Shown: in pieces, positions 59,288 to 64,000 of the stretch
Layout of the letters: each line of letters opens with the position of its first letter
How positions within the stretch are numbered: the stretch's first letter is position 1
NCBI GenBank assembly: GCA_021464245.1
Contig: JADCRB010000043.1
Span: 3,235,480 to 3,299,479 of the forward strand
Origin: Carallia brachiata
Taxonomy: Eukaryota; Streptophyta; Magnoliopsida; Malpighiales; Rhizophoraceae
Length of the DNA stretch: 64,000 bases
Direction of reading: 5' to 3'
Notes under the pieces: model-generated
What the model was told of the DNA's origin: nothing
Database searches by the model: none
What the model saw: only the letters and a program-made list of their open reading frames with translations
Program-made: the position numbers and the translations under genes

Positions 59288-59554
59288 TGCAAATCTTGTT
59301 GATCTGATTGCAGAGTGGTGAATTTGAAGATTTTTTGTTTATTTCATTTCGTTTTTTATTAAATTGTCATGATAAAGTCGTAATTAATGCGGGCGATCGA
59401 GTACACGTGTTGCCGTTGCTCTTTGCTTTTTTTTTTTATTATTAACGGTAATTTTTTTTAACCACATTATTAACAGTAATAATTCGGTGCCAAATTGCAA
59501 GTTCAGTTTAAAAATCACGTAAAATGCACCTATGTACAGGACAAATCACACGTG

Positions 59555-59592
<38 letters not shown>

Positions 59593-59990
59593 TATTTATT
59601 TATTTTATATAATTAAATATTTAATATTTATAATAAAAAAATAAACGTAATTTTTAATTTTTTATTATACATATTAATCATTTGTTTGTATTTTTTTTAC
59701 GTGCATACGAGGGGCCTCAAATTTAAAATCAAAATTAGAATCCATGCGATTTTTCAGGAGACAGACAGTATGGCGGTGGCAATTATTTGAAATTAAAAAT
59801 AAAATAAAATGAATTCTCTCTCAACAAAAAAAAAAAAAACAGAAAAAAGAATTCAAGCCATAAGATCGGGTCAAACCTGGCTTTTGAGTTCCATCAGATT
59901 TACAGTTGGGCCTCCACTTCAATCGATTGGACCGAGCCGATAGCAGTTGGGCCGTCATATCATCAGTTCACATAAGAATCATTCATCACT
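59283..59990. other. RSRC2-like upstream spacer
   Basis: AT-rich, with a TA run at 59557-59586 and TGGGCC-type motifs at 59907-59913 and 59948-59954. No ORF supported. Confidence 0.4.
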
Positions 59991-59993
59991 AAG

Positions 59994-60311
59994 ATGACAG
60001 CGATAGGTTCATCTTTGGCTGCTGAATTGTGGGGCATTCTTGCCGGGCTGGACCTTTTTTGGACCTATGGTTTTAAAAGGATTTACGCGGAGGTTGATTC
60101 CCAGCTTGCTTTGGACCTAATGGAGACAGGAGCTCCACCTACCCACCGCCATGCCAACCTGATACGCAGCTGTAGGTCTTCGGCTTGGTGTGGGTGGGAA
60201 GTTCGTTTCTCCCACATTTATAGGGAAGATAATGGTGTTGCGGATGGATTAGTTAATCAGGTTTTCTCGCTTTCAAAGGGATTGCATGTCTTCCATCGTC
60301 CTATGGAGTGA
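59994..60311 (+). pseudogene. RNase H-like domain fragment from a LINE
   Basis: A 105-codon frame with the plant retroelement RNase H pattern: SSLAAELWGILAGLDLFW (catalytic Glu), RIYAEVDSQLALDLM (catalytic Asp), then HIYREDNGVADGLVNQ (last Asp). The N-terminal strand with the first Asp (usually DGS) is missing, and no reverse transcriptase lies upstream. After the stop, 60318-60400 looks like related 3' sequence. It is a truncated, dead L1-type LINE piece or a stray RVT_3 domain. Confidence 0.75.
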
Positions 60312-60559
60312 AATCTCTAGTTACTCAATATATGATTGGGGTAGCTTGGCCCATGTTGTTAAAACTCCCCTCAATTCATAGGCTTCCACGTCCTTTTAAA
60401 CCAACAACAATAAAAATAAAAGTAAAAAAGATCATTCATCACAAAAGAAAAGGAGAGAATCATTCATTAATTTTAATTTTTAATCAATCACATATAACTC
60501 AATTAGTATTGAAATCATTTTTAAAATTGAAAGATATACACAAATGAAATCATAATTAT

Positions 60560-60940
60560 AAAAATCGGGTCAGTCCAACTGGTTAAATCAATAATCTAAT
60601 GAATCAGTTCGTAGATCAAGTTGAATTAGTCAAAACCCCGTTTGAACATTTGAATCAAAAAAATTTAATTTATCCAATCTAAATTGGGAAATTTAGCCGA
60701 CTAAAATACTTGATTGAAGCAAACCGAATCTCTTTTCCAACTAAAAAATAAAGAAAGGAAAGATTTGAGGGTATTTTAATATTTAAAAATTTTGATCAAG
60801 AAAATTACGTTAATATTATGTAAAAAAAATTAAAAATTATTTTAAACATTGAACCGACCAGACCAACCATTAACTTACATTTTAAATTAATGACCAAACC
60901 AATGTCCAAGCCGGGTTTAATATTTTTGAATGAGATAACA
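60560..60940. repeat. Degenerate element with paired 'accaacc'/'ggttaa' words
   Basis: Has 'gggtcagtccaactggttaa' on the left and 'ccgaccagaccaaccattaa' on the right with an AT-rich middle, resembling a very old member of the CCGGTT family. Ends are not defined. Confidence 0.3.
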
Positions 60941-61169
60941 GATATGGTTGAAACACATTAAACAGCTGATGATCTAAATTCCGAGATATCTCGGAAAACC
61001 CGCGAGACAGTTCACCTTGACATCTCGGATTGCCCGACTGATCGGTTTGAAACGAGATATCGGGATAAAGTTTTTATGTTTTTTAAAAAAAAAATTTTTT
61101 TAGAATAAAATAAAATAAAACAAATGTCCATTGCCCCCAAAACCCCCAAAAAATGGCCTTTAGGTTCAC

Positions 61170-61177
61170 TAGGGTTT
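61170..61177 (+). promoter_or_regulatory. Telo-box-like motif upstream of the PPR gene
   Basis: TAGGGTTT, complement AAACCCTA, about 110 bases before the PPR ATG. Such motifs are frequent in promoters of plant genes for organelle and translation functions. Confidence 0.4.
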
Positions 61178-61282
61178 AAGAAGCCGGTCTTCACTCACCA
61201 CGCGCGGCCCCCCACTTCCCCCGGCTGGCTCCTTTTCATTTCTCTTTGCAGTGCTTCTGATTTCGAGTTTTCTGTACTCGCC

Positions 61283-64000
61283 ATGTGGGCTCTTCGTCGC
61301 GCTTCCGTCTCTCCCAAGTAACTCTCTCTGTCTCTCATTCACACACACACACACTGAGATTTATACTTTTGCGCTCGACTTTTCTGTTTGGTTTCCAAGA
61401 AAGCGGAGGAAAGTGGGGGAAAGGGAAAGTTGGGTTCTTTGGGTGTGTTGGTGGGTGTTATGTCGGCCTCTTTGATTTCTAAGAAAGTGAAAGGGAAACT
61501 AATGACAATTAGAGGGAAAAACGAGAGAGAGAGGCGGAAAAAGGTTTTGTCTTGGGGATTAAATGTTTGATATTTTACTACTTTTCTATTTTCTTTTGTT
61601 TGGTTTTATTTATTTTATTTTGGTAATTCTTTCTTTGTCTCTTTTCCCTCGTACTGATTCGTGTATGTGTCGCCAACATCAAGAAAATCCATTTTCTTGT
61701 GATTCCTCAAAAGGAGAAAGAAACAGTCTTGTTAGGTCTCATCGGAATACAGAATTAGGGTCTCATCTCTCAACTGATATGAATGCCTGCACCGGCAGAT
61801 TGCCCATCTGCGATTGTCTTTCGTCTGTGTTAGTTTTGTTTATTAGCATTTGTTCTCACTGTAAAAAGTCTTTCTTTTGGATTGTTTGCTATGAATTTAT
61901 GCGTTTTTCTTTCATTTTGCTTCCAAAAGTTATGGTTTGTATTATGTTGTTTTTCCAGGTTTCAGGTATTGAGTGTATGGAGTTCACGTGTCTGCTGTGC
62001 TAAATCCGAAGTATTATCTGGTTATCTTGAAGGCAAAGTGGCCACATCCGTGCCTGCTGAAGTAGAGTCCCAAAGATGTCTATTTTACAGCACCACAAAT
62101 GGTTATTCAAAGTTCTCTATGGGAAGCCGCATTTTTTCTTCACAAGCTGGTGCTAAAAGTAGTGAATCGGAAGACAACCTGGAAGATGGATTTTCTGAAC
62201 TTGAAACACCAGCTAGCACCGGTAGGATTGAAGAGATCAGCAGGATAGATGGAAATGATGATGATTTGCTTTCTGATTCTGAGGTTTCAGATGGAAATCA
62301 TGAGGATGAAGAGGAGGAGATTGGAGAATCTTCTCAAATATCAGATACTGAAACAGATTCCAGCCAGAAAAAGTCTCGAGGGAAAAAGGAAACCTCAGAA
62401 CTTTTCAAGGCTATCGTTTCTTCTCCAGGTTCTGTACATAGTGTTCTAGGTAAATGGGTAGAAGAAGGAAAGGATTTGAGCCGGACACAAGTCTCATTAG
62501 CAATGCTTAATCTTCGTAAACGTCGAATGTATGTGAGGGCCCTGCAGGTAATTGGGCTCAAGACCGTCTTTTCGTGTAGCTATATATATATATATTTTTT
62601 TTTTTATTTTGCTGGCATCTCCACTCTGTTGGCTTCTATAGTATGTTAACCTCCTAGGATACAATTGTGTCTGTGCACGCGTGTCCTGGTTAATGTCTTC
62701 CAGCGGATGCATAGTATTATCATTTTGGTCTGCAATGGAATTGTTGTGCCTAGGACCGAAGATTCTGAAATTTAGAGGTATGACCCATAAAAAAAAAATG
62801 CATGTAATATCACATCTTCCTTGTAAGCTCCATACTGCATTTAGCTTTTGTTTCTTGCCCGTCTAAAGGACCATTGAGCTTAGATGTCCTGCACCTAATT
62901 GATATGGAGACACATTCAGGTGGATATATATATATATACACGCACACTGCACTACTTTTCTAGAATGTCTTAGTTGGGGCATACTTGCTTGCGGTTTCTA
63001 TTTTATGGTAGCGTCATAAATTGCAACTTGCAATTGTTATGTTTGCTCGAGGATTTTTTTTCCCTTTTAATTTTTTTCAGTCTTTACGTGTATGATTTAA
63101 TAGGTTTCAGTTAACAGCACTGGCATGTGTGATATGTCTCTGTCTTCTCATCTTCAAGTTCTATGAAGGGGTTTTCCTCATGTAACCATTTTTTGTTTGT
63201 GGGATTTTTCTTTTTCAGCTCTCAGAGTGGTTGGAGGCAAAGAACCAACTTGACTTTATTGAAAGAGATTACGCATCTCGCCTTGATTTGATTGCCAAGG
63301 TACGCGGCCTTGAGAAGGCAGAAAATTATATTGGGAAGATTCCAGAATCATTTAGAAGCGAAATAATCTACCGAACCTTGTTGGCCAACTGTGTGGCAGC
63401 TAACAATATAAAGAAAGCAGAGGAAGTATTCAACAAAATGAGGGACCTGGAATTCCCTATCACGTTATTTTCTTGCAATCAGCTGCTCCTCCTTTACAAG
63501 AAGCTTGACAAGAAAAAGATAGCTGATGTGTTGATTTTAATGGAAAAAGAAAACATCAAGCCATCTCTCTTTACGTACAAAATATTAATAGATGCCAAAG
63601 GTCAGTCCAATGATATGACAGCGATGGACCAAATTGTTGAGACAATGAAGGCGGAAGGCATTCAACCTGACACTGATACTCAAGCTCTCTTGGCAAGGCA
63701 CTATGTATCTGGTGGCTTGAAAGAAAAGGCTGAGGCTATTTTGAAGGAGATGGAAGGAGGCAACCTAAACGAGCACCGTTGGGTTTGTCGGGATGTGCTA
63801 CCTCTTTATGCTGCTCTTGGAAAGGCTGATGATGTAAGGAGAGTTTGGAAGATCTGTGAGTCGAATCCCTGGCTTGAAGAGTGTATGGCTGCCATTGAAG
63901 CTTGGGGGAAGTTGAACAAAATTGATGAAGCTGAGGCAGTTTTTAATTTGATGTTGACCAAGGGGAAGAAGCTCTCCTCAAAACATTATTCTGCACTGCT
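61283..64000 (+). CDS. PPR596: Mitochondrial PPR protein, PPR596/At1g80270-like (3' part beyond window)
   Basis: P-type pentatricopeptide-repeat protein; relatives of At1g80270 (PPR596) act on mitochondrial transcripts. Exons: 61283-61317, 61959-62547, 63219 to the window end (cut), GT-AG, in frame. MWALRRASVSPKFQVLSVWS is an Arg/Ser-rich mitochondrial presequence. An acidic linker (about residues 95-150, DLLSDSEVSDGNHEDEEEE) is followed by ELFKAIVSSPGSVHSVLGKW and VSLAMLNLRKRRMYVRALQ, then, from exon 3, tandem PPR helices (YRTLLANCVAANNIKKAEEV; LFTYKILIDAKGQSNDMTAM; DTQALLARHYVSGGLKEKAE). About 468 codons are visible of an expected roughly 600. This start is preferred over the upstream ORF because it gives the family N-terminus after splicing. 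Confidence 0.93.

Noticed and set aside
61563..61958. 146-codon ORF upstream of PPR exon 2
   Set aside because: It is intron 1 read through; splicing from 61317 to 61959 gives the known N-terminus.

Overview
This is a plant nuclear window, almost certainly from a eudicot (probably a rosid; I cannot resolve the order). The evidence is AT-rich intergenic DNA, GT-AG introns of about 75 to 1,340 bp, plant-type MITEs, SINEs and LINEs, TTGGGCCCA and telo-box promoter motifs, and plant gene families (CAD/mannitol-dehydrogenase, F-box, PPR, phytepsin). No intact tRNA, rRNA, CRISPR array or prokaryotic operon is visible.

The left 38 kb is a duplicated, transposon-riddled region. Its basic module is a minus-strand cinnamyl-alcohol-dehydrogenase (CAD) gene followed by a plus-strand 'leader unit'. 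A leader unit has a conserved sequence block, paired TTGGGCCCA motifs, a TATA box, a pyrimidine-rich leader and a splice donor, but no recognisable protein. Leader units are seen at 1-7170, 8340-10060 (partial), 14100-20040 and 32760-37130. CAD copies lie at 10512-13065 (six intact exons, 355 aa) and 29033-31559 (one extra base in exon 4 plus loss of the region around the 5' UTR exon), about 18.5 kb apart. Between them, 20.0-26.5 kb holds two diverged copies of an unrecognised exon-like sequence. The leader unit at 36.4-37.1 kb is followed by one orphan phytepsin (aspartic protease) exon.

Several insertions can be dated relative to the duplication because a paralogous unit keeps the empty site: an 8-bp-TSD element at 17787-18750, a SINE at 15518-15677, a MITE at 15695-16119 and a solo LTR at 24961-25372. 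A multi-level nest of fold-back elements plus a SINE occupies 1147-3330.

The right 26 kb is lower-copy genic DNA: RBL18/UBAC2-like rhomboid with a UBA domain (38514-42601, minus), an F-box protein like Arabidopsis At2g41170 (45486-47844, minus, with a one-base deletion), an RSRC2-like RS-rich nuclear protein (55238-58435, minus), and a mitochondrial PPR596-like PPR protein (61283 to beyond the window end, plus). The RBL18 and F-box pair matches the adjacent Arabidopsis loci At2g41160 and At2g41170, which suggests conserved microsynteny. The intergenic stretches hold MITEs, microsatellites and a LINE-type RNase H fragment.

Exon boundaries were worked out by hand from reading frame, splice dinucleotides and remembered family sequence; no database search was run.
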